Source: Trichoplax sp. H2 (lineage: Eukaryota > Placozoa > Uniplacotomia > Trichoplacea). From it: a DNA stretch of 64,000 bases. The first letter of the stretch is position 1, and every line of letters begins with the position of its first letter. Below are positions 63,531-64,000 of this stretch, piece by piece. The DNA lies in assembly GCA_003344405.1 (NCBI GenBank), contig NOWV01000156.1, positions 62,001 through 126,000 of the forward strand, read 5' to 3'. The notes below the pieces were generated by a model that worked only from the letters and a program-made list of their open reading frames with translations, made no database searches and was not told where the DNA came from. Made by a program: the position numbers and the translations under genes.

Positions 63531-64000
63531 AATTTATGACAACAAGGTTGCATGCCAGCAGGCTAATCGATGAAAAAGGAAAATGGCGAAGAACAACATG
63601 AATGCAAGTCGTCGTTGTCTTGCGTATGGACATATTCCACTGGACAATATGTTCGCCCAGCCTTTTGAACTTGGAAGCAGACAATTTTAATCAAGTGATT
63701 GTCTGCTATTCATGGATTATAGCAGAAATGCAATACTTGCCAATGTCAATAGTAAGGTAGCCGAGTAGAAGACATAGTACTTCCATTGCGATCTGACAAT
63801 GGTCCTTTCTCAGGAGTATTGGTTGCTACCATGCTTGGATAATATGATCTTGTCCATGGCCGATATGGATCTATTGCACTTTGATATTGATTTCCTCCGT
63901 ATTCAATGGAGTAATTAGTGGATATTATTGACAGTTTGCTATCGTGGGAAAATGGACAACATGCATGTTGGATGTTGGCTAGAATAGTTCATCCATGCTA

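Noticed and set aside
1-64000. CRISPR array, operon, or bacterial genes
   Set aside because: No spaced direct repeats of CRISPR type; genes have introns and animal protein domains throughout. The 119/203-bp repeats have no variable spacers.
1-64000. tRNA or rRNA genes
   Set aside because: I looked for cloverleaf-like segments and conserved rRNA stretches and found none I could support by eye; a covariance search would decide.

Overview
This is a eukaryotic, AT-rich, intron-rich genomic window. It has many short exons joined by GT-AG introns, polyadenylation hexamers instead of bacterial signals, and only animal-type genes. The gene set (formin, stonin, an APAF-1-like CARD/NB-ARC protein, LRPPRC, ARHGAP11A, an mTERF protein, TBC1D9) together with the compact AT-rich structure suggests an early-branching metazoan. 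A placozoan such as Trichoplax is my best guess, inferred and not proven.

Layout, left to right. (1) 303-4451, minus: a formin of the formin/cappuccino type whose FH2 domain runs off the left edge. (2) 5.2-8.7 kb: no confident gene; a palindromic MITE-like element and arrays of an AGTAC/GTACT pentamer. (3) 8761-15163, plus: a complete four-exon stonin endocytic adaptor. (4) 17070-28740, minus: an APAF-1-like apoptosome protein (CARD, NB-ARC, helical domain, very degenerate beta-propeller). (5) 28.7-33.9 kb: mostly non-coding, one possible membrane-protein exon, and a second AGTAC array just before the next gene. (6) 33969-41611, plus: LRPPRC, a mitochondrial PPR protein in more than 25 short exons. 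(7) 43438-47987, minus: ARHGAP11A, whose last exons appear twice on either side of a 20-N gap, almost certainly because two haplotype contigs were not merged. (8) 48-51 kb: gene-poor DNA and an AGTNN pentamer satellite. (9) 51142-52305, plus: an intronless mTERF-family mitochondrial protein. (10) 54192-60660, minus: TBC1D9-like RabGAP. (11) 61.7-63.6 kb: decayed ankyrin-like sequence with 119/203-bp tandem copies.

The genes are independent units, not an operon. Two themes recur. LRPPRC and the mTERF protein both act on mitochondrial RNA or DNA and lie 10 kb apart. Stonin and TBC1D9 act in membrane traffic, while formin and ARHGAP11A act on actin/Rho. The most unusual sequence-level signal is a family of pentamers (AGTAC, AGTTT, AGTTC, AGTGC) in three separate arrays, two of which end next to the start of a mitochondrial gene. 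I found no clearly new biological system. Exon boundaries were read by eye by matching GT-AG sites and codon phase; N-termini of the formin and TBC1D9 genes and some LRPPRC and propeller exons remain open.
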